DNA from: Medicago truncatula
Lineage: Eukaryota; Streptophyta; Magnoliopsida; Fabales; Fabaceae
Length of the DNA stretch: 64,000 nt
Direction: 5' to 3'
Assembly (NCBI RefSeq): GCF_003473485.1
Contig: NC_053048.1
Location: 41,164,755-41,228,754 of the forward strand
Positions within the stretch are counted from its first letter, which is position 1; each line of letters opens with the position of its first letter. A program made the translations under genes and the position numbers. The notes below the pieces were generated by a model that was not told where the DNA came from, did not search any database, and worked only from the letters and a program-made list of their open reading frames with translations. Below are positions 1 to 11,274 of this stretch, in pieces.

Positions 1-516
1 GATAGCATCTTGCAGTGTGAACTAGAGGTCTTAAATTTGTATTGTCTTCCAAAACTGAAGCACATCTGGAAAAATCATGGTCAAACTTTAAGGTTCGGGT
101 ATTTACAAGAGATAAGGATCAAGAAGTGCAATGATTTGGAATATGTGATTCCGGATGTTTCCGTGGTCACAAGCCTTCCAAGTTTGATGTCGATTCATGT
201 GTCTGAATGCGAGAAGATGAAGGAGATCATTGGGAATAATTGTTTACAACAGAAAGCTAAGATTAAATTCCCAAAGCTGATGAAAATTAAACTAAAGAAG
301 CTTCCTAGCCTCAAATGTTTCAGTGAAAGCTCTTTCCATTGCTACGTTGAGATGCCAGCATGTGAGTGGATACTAATTAATGACTGTCCAGAGATGAAGA
401 CCTTTTGGTACAATGGAATCTTGTACACTCCAGGTATTTATAGAATTTGTGTAGAAGATACCAAATTTGACATAGATGAAGATGTTAATGAAGTGATACA
501 ACGACAGAATAAATGA
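1..516 (+). CDS. NBS-LRR disease-resistance protein, C-terminal LRR end (partial)
   Basis: The 3' end of a reading frame that enters from outside the window; the frame is clear from about base 10 and stops at 514-516. The roughly 168 visible residues are irregular leucine-rich repeats of the kind found at the C terminus of plant CC-NBS-LRR (RPS2-like) receptors. Leu/Cys-rich strands recur with phrases such as LEVLNLYCLPKLKHIW, LQEIRIKKCNDLEYV and SIHVSECEKMKEII. Such proteins sense pathogen effectors in the cytoplasm, and the LRR part gives specificity and autoinhibition. The nucleotide-binding domain would lie upstream of base 1 and cannot be seen, so an intact receptor cannot be distinguished from a truncated relative. 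No start codon is assigned; the first internal Met has no support as a start. The class is fairly sure; the exact subfamily is not. Confidence 0.75.
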   Translation, partial: DSILQCELEVLNLYCLPKLKHIWKNHGQTLRFGYLQEIRIKKCNDLEYVIPDVSVVTSLPSLMSIHVSECEKMKEIIGNNCLQQKAKIKFPKLMKIKLKKLPSLKCFSESSFHCYVEMPACEWILINDCPEMKTFWYNGILYTPGIYRICVEDTKFDIDEDVNEVIQRQNK

Positions 517-2094
517 TTGTGTGTTTGGTGTGAGGTATGAATTATTACAACTTTCTCCTTCTTAGTACACTATCACACATCAAATTTTTTTATCCAAGCA
601 ACTTCTTTTATGAAACACACCGTTTCACTTAAAAATAATAATAATAATAATGATAAAACAACAGCACTGTCTAGAAGCTAGCTACACATTATTTCCTTCA
701 TTCATTTTCCCTTCCCATTCTACGTCACTCTCTGTTCCTCATATTTCCCTGTTTTTTTCTTCTTCTTCAAATCATCAAATTACTTCCACAAATCAATCAC
801 CCATAATTAAGAAATATTATGCATCTAAACAAGCTACGTATCTCATAATACAAGTTCTATTTGAAGGAATTTTGAGGTTAGGGTTTGTGCTTTGGGAAAG
901 AAGAGGAATACCCATATGATGAAAGTTGCTCATTAAAACTTTTTGAAGGTATATTTATCAATTTACAACTTAATTAATGCATATTTATACTTGATTAGTT
1001 TTTAGAATTTAATTTTTGAGATTAGAGTAGATGATATGGGGATTGTATGGTTAAATATAGTTAGAGAAGTAGTAGAATGAGTTTCTAATTCATGAGAAAA
1101 TATTATTGATGCTCAGATATGACGACGGACGCTTCACATGCTTCTTCAGAAGTGGTTAGAGAGAATGTGGCATTCTTATGTGAAATTGATCATAGTAATC
1201 AGTGATGCTTGTATAATAATAACATCAAGCGTAGATTAGATATTAAATAAAGTTTTTGTATGGTTTCTGCAGGTTTCTAGTTCAAATCTAGATGAAGCTC
1301 TTTGGTTCCTAGACTAACTATTCAATATTTGAGGTAAATACAACTCTTAGTTTTTTATTTATGGTCAAATGCATTTAAAGGTCCTTTTAAGTTTTTCATT
1401 TTTTCCAAAGTCGTCCTTTAAATTTCAAAAGTCCCAAACAAATCCTTTTAGTTTTTGAATCGTTAAATGTGCTTGTAGATGTGTTAGTTTTCGATAATGC
1501 ATATATGTAATCCATCTTTGCTTGGAAAGTGTTGATTTTCTTAATTATACCCAAACAATATAAGTGTTGCTTCTTTCATTTTTGAATGCGCTGTATGAAT
1601 GTGCTAGACTTAGATGTATACTTTTGATTAGACAATGAACAATGCATATTACTTTTTTCTAACTTTGTCCTTTCTTTGATGCAGAGAAAGTGGCTTCCTT
1701 TGAACAACTGATACGCATCAAGACATACAGACAAACCTCTTAGTTGCATCACCCCCAATATGCATAGGTTTTTCTCACTTGCATCATCCTTACCTCATGC
1801 AAGCAATCATAGCTAACATACAACCACCTAGCAACTTCTGTTGACGTTTTATTTCGTGCATTTAGGTTACTTTTCAGCATTTCCATTTTCATTACATTTG
1901 TATCCATGGCTTCTAGGATTACTATAAATAAGGTCATTTCCTTCATGTATCAACATCATTGAATTATATAAATTATGAGTTTCTTATTTGAGAGTGGATT
2001 GTCTCTTCGCTTCTGAGCCATTTTGGCATAAAAGCAAGGTTCCAAATCCAAAGTTCAGTTTGAGTGAGTGAATCAACTGAAAGTTTGAGTTTTC
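517..2094. other. Intergenic flank downstream of the NBS-LRR end
   Basis: No confident gene. A 90-codon open frame at 650-919 has pyrimidine-rich, UTR-like composition and no recognisable protein. The segment 1481-1715 is one copy of a duplicated block whose other copy lies at 4493-4786, on the far side of the 2.4-kb transposon composite. Both copies end in a pyrimidine tract, then GCAG, then a shared coding-looking run (GAGAAA..TGGCTTCCTTT), so the block may carry an intron-exon junction of an unidentified gene fragment. Confidence 0.4.
1481..1715. repeat. Duplicated block, left copy
   Basis: Shares long stretches with 4493-4786: TTAGTTTTCGATAATGCAT, then CTTGGAAAGTGTTGAT, CTTCTTTCATTTTTG, AATGAACAATG and TTGTCCTTTCTTT before a GCAG. 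The right copy is longer because of small insertions. The copies flank the TAA-bounded composite at 2098-4467. They are probably a local tandem duplication into which, or next to which, the element inserted. Confidence 0.6.
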
Positions 2095-2289
2095 TAAGGC
2101 TTTGTTTGCGAGTTTTGAGGGGAAGGAAATGAAAGGCTAAGGTGGGGAAGGGAAGGAAAGGGAGAGAAGGGAGAAAGGAGGGAAAACATTCCCTTGTTTG
2201 GGAGTTAAAAATCCAATAAGAAAAGGAGATGGGGGGCTTATGTTATAATTTTACTATTTTACCCTTTTTCCTCTTAAAATCAATACATT

Positions 2290-4207
2290 GTTATACTTTG
2301 TAATTTAACTTCTAATTTATTCAAAACAACTTATATCATGAAAAACAAATTATTACGATCTATTTTTAAAAAACAACTTATTTATAAAAAAAAAAAAAAA
2401 AAAAACTTATTACAATCACTTTTTAAAAACAACTTACTTATACAAAACAACTTATTACGGCCTCTTTTTAAAAAATAGCTTATCTTATGAAAAACAAATT
2501 GTTACGATCTTTTTTTAAAAAACAACTTATTCAAAATAGCTTATTTATACAAAACAGTTTATTATGACCAATGTAGTCAGGAACGAGTTTCTACTTAGGT
2601 TCGATTGGCCGGTGAAGGGACGTAAAGTCGGGGAACGTAACACGGTTCGTAAGAACCCACTCAAGGGCAAAATTGTAATTTCTCATACACGCACACACAA
2701 TCATATTAATATATAATACAAAAAAAAAAACATAGAACTCATAAGTACATTAAACTTAATTAATAGTCATAATCAGAGATTGAAAACGAAACAGAAACAG
2801 AGTACTGGAAAGGAAGTGAAGGAAATGAAAACAGAGTTTAAGTGAGGAAAACGAAAAAGGAAGTGAAGAATGAGAGAGAACGATGGGAAACCGGGCTACA
2901 AAGAGAACGACGGCGAGAAATTCGCCAGAAAAATGCCATGGCCGCCGTTCTTGTGTTTTAGGGTTAGGTGAGGAAGATTGAGAAAAATTGAATTTCCAGG
3001 TTTTAATTAATTTATTAAAACCGAGATATTTTGACCCGACCCGGTTCGGGTAGCCCAAATCAATTTTGCCAAGCCCAGCTCGTTTTGTTTAACGTTCCTG
3101 CTTCAAGAACTCGTTCCTGGCCACAAAAATGGGGAAAACGGATCATAGCAAGCTCGAGGCACGTTTTGCTGTGGTAAGCACGTAGGAACGGACGAACCTA
3201 CGTGCCAGCACTCGTTCCTGACTACCTTGATTATGACCTCTTTTCAGAAGAAAAAAAAACAGCTTATTCAAAACAGCTTAATACAATCTCTTTTTCAAAA
3301 ACAACTTATCTAAAACAGTTTGTGTATACAAAACAGCTTATTACGACCTCTTTTCAAAAAACAACTTGTTCAAAACAGCTTATTTATACAAAACAACTTA
3401 TTACAATCTCTTTTTCAAAAACAACTTATTCAAAACAACTTATTTATGCAAAACAGCTTAATACGATCTCTTTTTCAAAAAAAGCTTATTCAAAACAGCT
3501 TATTACGACCTCATTTTCAAAAACCGCTTATTCAAAACAACTTATTTATACAAAACATCTTATTATGACCTCATTTTCAAAAATCGCTTATTCAAAACAA
3601 CTTATTTATACAAAACAGCTTAATATAACCTCATTTTCAAAAACAACTTATTCAAAATAGCTTATTATGCAAAACAGCTTGATACAATCACTTTTACAAA
3701 AACAGCTTATTTATATAAAATAGCTTATTACGACCTCATTTTCAAAAACCGCTTACTCAAAACAACTTATTTATACAAAATAGTTTATTACGACCTCTTT
3801 TTCAAAAACAACTTATTTATGCAAAAACAGCTTAATACGATCTCTTTTTCAAAAACAGCTTATTTATACAAAACAACTTAATACGTTCTCTTTTTCAAAA
3901 ACAGCTTATTTATACAAAACAGCTTAATACGACCTCATTTTCAAAAACCGCTTATTCAAAACAACTTATTTATACAAAACAGCTTATTACGACCTCATTT
4001 TCAAAAACAACTTATTCAAAACAGGTTATTTATGCAAAACAGCTTATTGCAACCTCATAATAAGTTGTTTTGCATAAATAAGTTGTTTTGAATAAACAGT
4101 TTTTGAAAATGATGTCGTAATAAACTGTTTTGTATAAATAAGTTGTTTTGAATAAGCGGTTTTTGAAAATGAGGCAGTATTAAGCTTTTTTGTATAAATA
4201 AGTTGTT
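2290..4207. repeat. Tandem array of about 60-bp units with terminal inversion
   Basis: Unit core: AAAACAGCTTATTACGACCT, then CTTTTTCAAAAACAACTTAT, then TCAAAACAGCTTATTTATAC. More than twenty degenerate copies can be followed by eye. A short reversed block (TAAGTTGTTTTGCATAAATA and relatives) closes the array from about 4058. The open frame at 3202-3660 is only this repeat read in frame (recurring KQLIYTKQL and SFSKTTYS) and is not a gene. Confidence 0.75.
2570..3229. mobile_element. Nested Mutator-like (MULE) non-autonomous element
   Basis: Inverted termini AATGTAGTCAGGAACGAGT (left) and ACTCGTTCCTGACTACCTTG (right) share the perfect core GTAGTCAGGAACGAGT. The 9-bp direct repeat ATTATGACC flanks the element at 2561-2569 and 3230-3238, which fits the 9-bp target duplication of Mutator elements. 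Removing the element and one repeat restores an ordinary unit of the surrounding array, which supports insertion into the array. The interior is GC-richer than its host and contains a 100-codon minus-strand frame (3058-2756) and CCCGACCCGGTTCGGG-like sequence. No transposase is visible. Confidence 0.75.
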
Positions 4208-4492
4208 TTTAAAAAAGATTGTAATAATTTTAGTAATGTCTAAAATTGGAATTTTGAATTATTAAGAGGGTAAAATTGTCAATTTGTATGTTTAACCCCC
4301 CAAAACCCTCCAATTTGGGGGAACTTTAAAATTGGACAAATGAAGCCCTTCAAAACCCCCCAAAACCTTTCCCTTGTTTTTTTAAAACTCGCAAACAAAG
4401 ATTTACCACTCCATAAACCTTTCCTTCCCTTCCCCTCTCCTCCAAAATCCAACTCGCAAACAAAACCTAAGGATATTCTTATTCCACAAAAA

Positions 4493-4786
4493 GATGTATT
4501 AGTTTTCGATAATGCATGTAATCTATCTTTACTTGGAAAGTGTTGATATTCTTAATTTAACCCAAACATTATAAGGTTAGGAGTGTTTAGATCAAAAGGA
4601 ATAAGAAATAACTATCTTCTTTCATTTTTGCATGCAAGAGTATATAACAAATATGAATGTGTTATATTTTTTATTAGATAATGAACAATGTCTATTCCTT
4701 TTTTTCCTCTGTTCATGATTTATTCTCTAACATTGTCCTTTCTTTAACGCAGAGAAAATGGCTTCCTTTAAACAATTAGTACTTTT
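4493..4786. repeat. Duplicated block, right copy
   Basis: Partner of 1481-1715; see that entry for the shared strings. It diverges by scattered substitutions and has an extra stretch around 4578-4610 and another around 4705-4735. It lies just outside the right end of the TAA-flanked composite. Confidence 0.6.
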
Positions 4787-6545
4787 GGTGCTAAATCCGA
4801 GCAGAAGGTTTCAACAAATTGTGGTGCTTAGGCTAGTTTTGTGTCCATAAGGATCTTGATGCAGTTGTAGTTCTGAATCCTAACCAATATGTTAATGTTG
4901 AAAACCATTACACTAGGTTGGTATAACAATGTTTTAGGTTAAATTGATATTATTTACTATTATTATGTTATCTTTGAACTAATGGTTTTAATGAATGAAT
5001 TATATATAGATTTTCACTTGGTGCTAATCTCTTTAAGTGCCTTGTAGTTGATGTGTTATCTTGAGAGAGAAGTTTTAGGGATCTCTTATGCTAACAAGTG
5101 TCCACGTTGTATTGTTTAAAGAATAATATAAAAGAAATGTTTGTCTTAAAAATACAAGTCAAACACTTGTTAAAATTATATTTATGTCATTTTCTATTTA
5201 AAAGTTACTTCTTTTAGTTTCTTAAATAATGTTGAGTGTTCTTTGTTAGCATTTTCCTTAGTGATACATGCATATACTTTTATTTTTGAAGACTATTGTC
5301 TGAGAAATGATAATTTGGCTATGGTGTTTGTTTGTTTTGTGGTCAATACATAACTAAGGAATATATGAATATGATTATGCTATCCATACAATCATTGTTA
5401 AACAATTTGAAAGAAACAATGAATTGATTTTGGCGTAAATTTGTTGAACCGTGCTTCAAATTTGGTCTCTTTTTTTTAAAGAGATGAAGATGAAGAGCAA
5501 TATATCATTCGTTGATGTGATTCTGAGGAGAAGCTGCAATCGCCATTTATCAACAACATTCAACCATGAATTTCACCTCTAAACATCAACACTTGATATA
5601 TATTGGTTGAGTCATTGAAAAATGTTGACCATATTTACTTCTTATGGTAAATGATGTGTAAATATCACGTTGAGTTTTGTTTAAACTTTGGTGAACTGCT
5701 AAAACAAACTTATTTCATTTTTTATATCTAATACCAAGTGTGTAATATGGCTAGCACAGTCTTAAATTTTTTTCGTGGTGGCCGAGATTTGAATCTCAAA
5801 CCTTGCATATATTATGTATTATTCATACCAACTGATATAAACTCACGAGTACAGTAAATATTAAACTAATAGGGGAGGGAGGGAGAGATTTTTTGGCTGA
5901 AAAATGGATCATCTCTAACCTTAATAAATAAACTTTTTTTTTGGGTTAAATAACTTTTAATTCTTAAAAATATCTCAAATTTTGGTTTTAATTCCTCTAA
6001 AAAAATTGGTCCCTTAATGTTTTCGATCGTTTCTTTATTTAAAATAAACTCGCACGATTTTAAATTGTTTTGTGCACTCATGTTTAATATATCATAGAAA
6101 TAGATCCGATTATTCTAAAGTGAACAACTCACTTTAGAGTCTAAAGTGAGTAATATTAATCGTTAATATTAAAATTAAAAGTAGATATTGTGTGTATATC
6201 ATAACAAATCATGAGTTTGTTACAATGACAATATTTGATTTTTCTCATTTTAAACTTTATTCAATTTAGAGGATTCAAATCCTTTCTATTTAAGAAGTCA
6301 AATTAGTCCACTAAAATTGATACCATGAAGAATCGAATATGAAACTTCGAGAGAATGACACCTCCAAGATATCAAGTTAACAATAACCTAATTGGGTTAG
6401 AGGATTTAAATCCTTTGTTTTGTTAATGACGAATGAATTAAATATAAATTTTTAAGTTTTTAATGAGTAAAAAATATTCACATTTTTATCGAGGGGTTGT
6501 TACAATATTCTAAACATTTATATCTATTAAAAACGTGAGAAGTAA
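4787..6545. other. Intergenic region, no gene seen
   Basis: AT-rich sequence with short non-homologous open frames only. It contains a degenerate SINE-like piece at about 5750-5860 and a similar, weaker passage near 6290-6430. No protein, tRNA or structured RNA could be recognised. Confidence 0.5.
5745..5860 (-). mobile_element. Degenerate tRNA-derived SINE-like sequence
   Basis: Read on the minus strand, GAGTTTATATCAGTTGGTAT is followed by CAAGGTTTGAGATTCAAATC and TCGGCCACCACG. The second string resembles a Pol III B box (GGTTCGAATC-like), and the first the leader of legume tRNA-derived SINEs. No clear target duplication was found. Low certainty. Confidence 0.35.
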
Positions 6546-6600
6546 AGATGAGTTTATCTATTGTACCAAAAGAAGAAGAAAAAAAGATGAGTTTATCTAT
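6546..6600 (+). mobile_element. Ultrashort retroposon tail with 16-bp target duplication
   Basis: The direct repeat AGATGAGTTTATCTAT occurs at 6546-6561 and 6585-6600. Between the copies are 23 bases starting TGTACC and ending in an A-rich tail. This is what a retrotransposed 3' end truncated to almost nothing would leave. Confidence 0.6.
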
Positions 6601-6892
6601 AAATTAATATAAACTAATAGTTGTGATAAAAATATATTTGGAAATAAAAACTTGCTAAAAAAAACTTAATTAATTTTGTTATTTTTATTTTTTTGGATAA
6701 AAAAAGTGTTATAATTTTGTTTGACAAACATCCTAGTAATTTGTTTGTCCACACGACAATGCCACCAACCAATCAAGCATACCTATTCATAGACATAGAT
6801 TCTTCTGCTTTTATGTTTTTTTTTTTTAGATTCCAAACACAAAAACATCCTCAAATTCATAGAACTTGTTGTTCTTGTTATCGTCGTTGAAG

Positions 6893-9800
6893 ATGGAAAG
6901 ACAAAGTAGTTTGGTTTTAGTGTCAGATTTTGTTCTATCTTTCATGTGGGTATGGTCTGGTGTTCTCGTTCGATTATTCGTCTTCAAAATTCTTGGATTT
7001 TCTCATACCCCTATCGGTGAGATTGTAAAGATTTTATTTTCCATCCTCAACATGTTCTTGTTTGCTTTCCTTGCCAAAGTTTCTCGTGGTGGGGTCTACA
7101 ATCCTCTCACTGTTTTGGCTGATGCTATCTCTCGTGGTGTTCTTAATTTCCTTTTCTGTGTTGCTTTCAGAATTCCTGCACAGGTAATTCTTCTCCTTCT
7201 CTTTGTAAGAAACAATTTATTTATTTTCACATTTTTATAATTGAATATTTATTTGTATTAATTGTTTTTTTATTTTGACTGGTCAAGAGTATTTCTATGC
7301 TCCAAGAAATCATTATTCCTGCACATAGTACTAGCTTCAATTGAGCCTCTAGTGGGCGGTGGAATTGGTCCCCGGATTAGTCGTTCCTAGGACTGAATAT
7401 CGAGTTTAAAAAAAAAATTAAACGAATTCATTTGATGAGTACTTTGGCTGTTTTTTTTTTTTAATAAATTGATTTTTTTAATGTTCTTCCTTAGTTTTAT
7501 AAAAGAAGGAGTTGAGGGGGTATATTGCTTCAAATATTCTTCTTTTCACTTTGATATATAACTTGGTTGATGGATTAATTTTGTCTCATGTTGTATATTA
7601 CTCTATGAAATTATTTTTAAATCTTTGAATAGGTTTGGATTGGATTGGATTGGTATGGGTTATAAGACAGTATAGGATGAAATCATTTGAGATATTGTAG
7701 GAGTGGTTCTAGTTGTAGTAAGGATGATAGAGTCTGGTCTTAGCTGGTTTGACCATGTGTGGATAATATGTGCAAAAGCATCGATGAAGAGATAAATCAT
7801 GTCGAGAATCGTCAAATAAATTGAAAGAGATTTGAAATTAAATGATGTCATTTGATTCATGTAGTTGATTCCTAGTGGGGAAAAATTTGAGTGTTGTTGA
7901 TATCTTTGAATAGGTTCTGGGGTCTGATTGAGCATGTTCCCTCCCACTATAATGATGCACCCAATTCTCTGGCACTGGTATCAATTTAACTTAATCTTCT
8001 CTTGGGTTAAATGGAACATTTGAGATTCACTTGCAGAAGATGACTTAATTCTTTGTAGGCATCTATTTAATATTTGGGTTTCAAAATTTCTCTGAAGATT
8101 TCTGCTGCATACTTTGGTCATGTTTGGTTTTACATGTCTCAATATCACATGGCATTGTCTAGGAGGACTAGAAAATTAAACATGATTTCTGAAAAATACA
8201 TACGAGGAAAGATGCATCATTTGCTTGATGTTCTGATCAGTGGTTTACTGACTGAGAGATTCATTGCTTTATGATTGATTAATTTATGTGCTTAGATACC
8301 AGTTGCTTTCTAGTTGCTTCTCTCTCTTATTAACAATTACACGTTCAGGGTCACAGGCTCACATGCTTTCACATACATACCGATTCGCACTTGCATGTAT
8401 GCGCATTTGTTAATGCAGTAATTGCAATTGGAATATTTATATTGTTTGTGGAATATTTGTGGCCTATGCTACAAGGGTACCAATTAGTTTTGGATATTTA
8501 AGAAGCACTAGATTGAATTTCAAAGTTTCCACAAAAATCACGGTACCTGTGAATTATTCTATCATGAATTGGATTTAAATTGATTGCCAGATATTTTCTG
8601 GAGGTATCTATCTAAGTTGAGGCATTGTCCACCCTGGTTGGTGCATGTTTAATGAATCAGATTTTTCATTCTCTTTCCTCCCCTATTCCCATAATTTTTC
8701 TGAGATATGTTTCTGCTTTTTTTTTTTTATCAGATCTCACTTACCAATCAACCTGTTAAGCTGCATTGTGTTTCTGTCCCAAACGAAAGTATTTTTTCCT
8801 TTTTGTCCAGTCCCGACCCTACCTCCCATGTATGTACACCAAAGACAGAGAGAAGGGTGGTAGAATTAAATATACTACTAGATTTTTGAAAGACTGATAT
8901 TGGCCAGTGTATTGTCAAACTGGTGGTGTAGTTTTACTCAATATTTTATTTTCTCCTGACCTCTACTATATCCCAAAAGATGCATGGAATAGGAAAATTT
9001 TAATGACATTATAACTATGAGATTGTACTGTCACACGGGATTAATGCCACTGGTCTTTTGCAAATTTTTGCAAGTTTATTAAAAAGGTTTGCTGCAAAGC
9101 ATGAGACTGCTTGTTTAAAGCAAAGTAATCAAAATTGCAATCTAAAGTTATTTGAGGACTTGTGCAATCCCAATGACAGGCAGAATTGCAATCCTGTAGG
9201 ATTGCTTGCCATTGATGATCAATCGTACCTGTTATATCTATCGATTTGTCTATGTTTTGGTGGGATTGATGAGATTGGTTATTTTAACTTCTAGATTAGG
9301 TCTCTAGAATTTAACTGCCTAATTTTGGTGTATATGTCTCCGCATTTGTTTAAAAATTGGTGCTTTATTTTCCTCTCTGGAGTTGTTAAGGTGTATTTGT
9401 TAATACTCTAGCTTAAGTTTTTAATTTGCGATTTATGAATTATGCGCGACATTCTTATGAATTTTGAGTTCATGTTTAATCAGCTATTTGTAGTGATTTA
9501 AAGGGTGTTTTTCGTTGTTTGTGCTGCTTTAGATGCATATATATGAATTAATTTGAGCACGTGCACTCACATGAGTTGTACTTCAATGAATTTTATGATT
9601 CATAGTACAATTTACGATCTTGACTCCCCTTCCCAATCCTAACTAAAATCTCGATTTTGGCTATCGTAGTTTTAACAGTCAAAATCTGGACATTGGTTTT
9701 CTAAGAAATATTTGTATCATGCATTTGATTCTAGTGAAACCTCTCTCCTTGGCATGGCTGGATATTTTATTTGAGATCTTATCATACATGAAGCTTCAAC

Positions 9801-10552
9801 CATCCTTGGTCTGGCATGCATCAACAGGATATAGAATCACAGTAATGCTTAGGTATGAGATACCCCATAGCACCAGTGTATATGTGGTGGATTGAGAGGA
9901 ACCAGGGGTGCATAATCTTGTTTTACATCGAGTTTTAGTATATAGATGAACTACTTTTTATGCATCTCAACCAAAGACCTGAATGTCTCAAACTCATTCT
10001 AATATGCATGGTATTAATCCCATCAGGTGTTTGGATCTATTGTTGGAGTTAAACTTCTTATTGATACCATTCCCGAAGTAGGACAGGGACCGCGTTTGAA
10101 TGTTGACATTCATCAGGGAGCATTAACAGAAGGATTACTAACATTTGCAATTGTAAGCATTTCACTAGGGCTTGCCACAACAAAAATTTATGGAAATTTC
10201 TTCATGAAGACTTGGATTTCTAGCCTCTCCAAGTTAACACTTCATATACTTGGTTCTGATCTGACCGGTGGTTGTATGAACCCCGCAGCTGTAAGTACTG
10301 CTGTATCTGAGTTTATATGTAGTTACTTTGGTATCATTAGCTTTGGTCATTAACGTTTTTCTAATAGATCTGTATTGACATGTTTAGGTAATGGGATGGG
10401 CTTATGCTCGAGGGGATCACATAACAAAGGAACACATCCTTGTTTACTGGCTTGCCCCTATAGAGGCAACTATTTTCGCAGTGTGGACATTCAAATTTAT
10501 TGTCCGACCTGTTATAGAACAGAAAGCAGTCTCAAAAACTAAATCAGATTGA
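6893..10552 (+). CDS. SIP2-1: SIP2-type aquaporin (small basic intrinsic protein), three exons
   Basis: Exons 6893-7183, 10027-10290 and 10388-10552, all phase 0 with GT-AG introns, encode 239 residues; plant SIP2;1 proteins are about 237. SIPs are major intrinsic proteins of the endoplasmic reticulum membrane, passing water or small solutes. Six hydrophobic segments are visible. The first pore motif is NPL (residues 70-72, in GGVYNPL) instead of NPA, which is diagnostic of the SIP2 group. The second is a normal NPA (182-184, in GGCMNPAA). The C terminus is short and lysine-bearing (EQKAVSKTKSD). The start is the ATG at 6893; an in-frame upstream ATG at 6866 would add nine residues unlike the family. 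Intron 1 is 2.8 kb and otherwise empty of genes. Identification is strong; transport substrate is not shown by sequence. Confidence 0.9.
7184..10026 (+). other. Long first intron of the SIP2 gene
   Basis: 2.8 kb between the first two SIP2 exons. Short open frames at 7660-7947, 8074-8274, 8645-8889 and 9058-9294 have no recognisable products. A passage near 7320-7400 resembles the tail of a plant SINE or LINE (GGCGGTGGAATTGGTCCCCG), but no boundaries could be fixed. Nothing else is supported. Confidence 0.5.
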
Positions 10553-10647
10553 AAAAAAATCATTTTCTGATAAAAGTTTGAAGCTTGATTCTATCTGGCG
10601 TTCCATGATTATTTGTGTAGTGTAGGTGGTTGGATAAATGTATTAAC

Positions 10648-10711
10648 AAGCAAAGTGTATAGTTTCTTATGATTGACATGCTTAAAGAAGCAAAGTGTAT
10701 AGTTTCTTATG
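10648..10711. repeat. Short direct repeat in the SIP2 3' flank
   Basis: A 24-bp sequence beginning AAGCAAAGTGTATAGTTTCT occurs at 10648-10671 and again at 10688-10711, separated by 16 bases. It probably lies in the 3' UTR of the SIP2 transcript. It is a simple local duplication without a poly(A) insert. Confidence 0.7.
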
Positions 10712-11113
10712 GATAAATGATTATTGGTTAAACATAATTTATAATATAATATGTCACAAACTCATCCATCGTCTATTATTTATACAATTAATCATAATTC
10801 TGAATTTCATTAGACCAAAGGACCATGATCGCCGGACCATTCTTTTATTGCTCTTATTACTTTGGGAAATGTTAACGAGTGTTTCAGGACACTCTTATTG
10901 ATCTATTACTTTACATCGTTCATTATTAAAGAGATTTTTTTTGCAAATGGAGCGAATCAATCTTTCTTTATGTAAAGGCAAAAGAGGATCTTATTGCTCG
11001 TGATAGAGACAATTCACTAGCCAACATGTACTCAGTGAACAAATTAAGCCAACATAGTTAATTGTTAATTACAATTTGTGAGGTAATCTAGAAGCTCTCA
11101 TTATTTAGTCTAA

Positions 11114-11271
11114 GAGTGTGTTTGGATGGGGAAATATTTTGAGGAAAAGTAATGTTCTGAGAGAATTCAACTACTTTAAGGTGAATTCCATTGTTTGAAC
11201 TCACCTCAAAGTAGTTGAATTCCCTCAAAATATTACATTCCCTCAAAACATTCCATCATTCAAACACACTC
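11114..11271. mobile_element. Tourist-like MITE with TAA target duplication
   Basis: 158 bp with inverted ends GAGTGTGTTTGGATGG and CATTCAAACACACTC, flanked by TAA at 11111-11113 and 11272-11274. The interior is itself an inverted repeat (CTACTTTAAGGTGAATTC versus GAATTC..AAGTAGTTG). A truncated relative lies at about 21784-21855. Confidence 0.8.
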
Positions 11272-11274
11272 TAA

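Larger units (their letters stand above)
2098..4467. mobile_element. Tourist/PIF-Harbinger-like non-autonomous element with internal tandem repeats
   Basis: Terminal inverted repeats begin GGCTTTGTTTGCGAG and end CTCGCAAACAAAACC. The element is flanked by the trinucleotide TAA at 2095-2097 and 4468-4470, the target-site duplication typical of PIF/Harbinger (Tourist) elements. The interior is mostly a tandem array of about 60-bp units built on AACAACTTATTTATACAAAA and CGACCTCTTTTTC. The array runs one way from about 2290 to 4057 and is inverted from about 4058 to 4207, so the right side can fold into a hairpin. No transposase frame is present, so movement would need an enzyme supplied in trans. 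A separate 660-bp MULE-like insertion sits inside the array. Confidence 0.7.

Noticed and set aside
650-919. 90-codon open frame after the NBS-LRR end
   Set aside because: Composition is UTR-like (CT-rich, then AT-rich), no known domain, and no splice partner could be found.
2756-3058. 100-codon minus-strand frame as a gene
   Set aside because: It lies wholly inside the non-autonomous MULE-like element, with no recognisable domain; noted only as possible captured sequence.
3202-3660. 152-codon open frame with repeated KQLIYTKQL phrases
   Set aside because: It is the 60-bp tandem array read in a stop-free frame; an overlapping frame gives the same pattern, as expected from a repeat.
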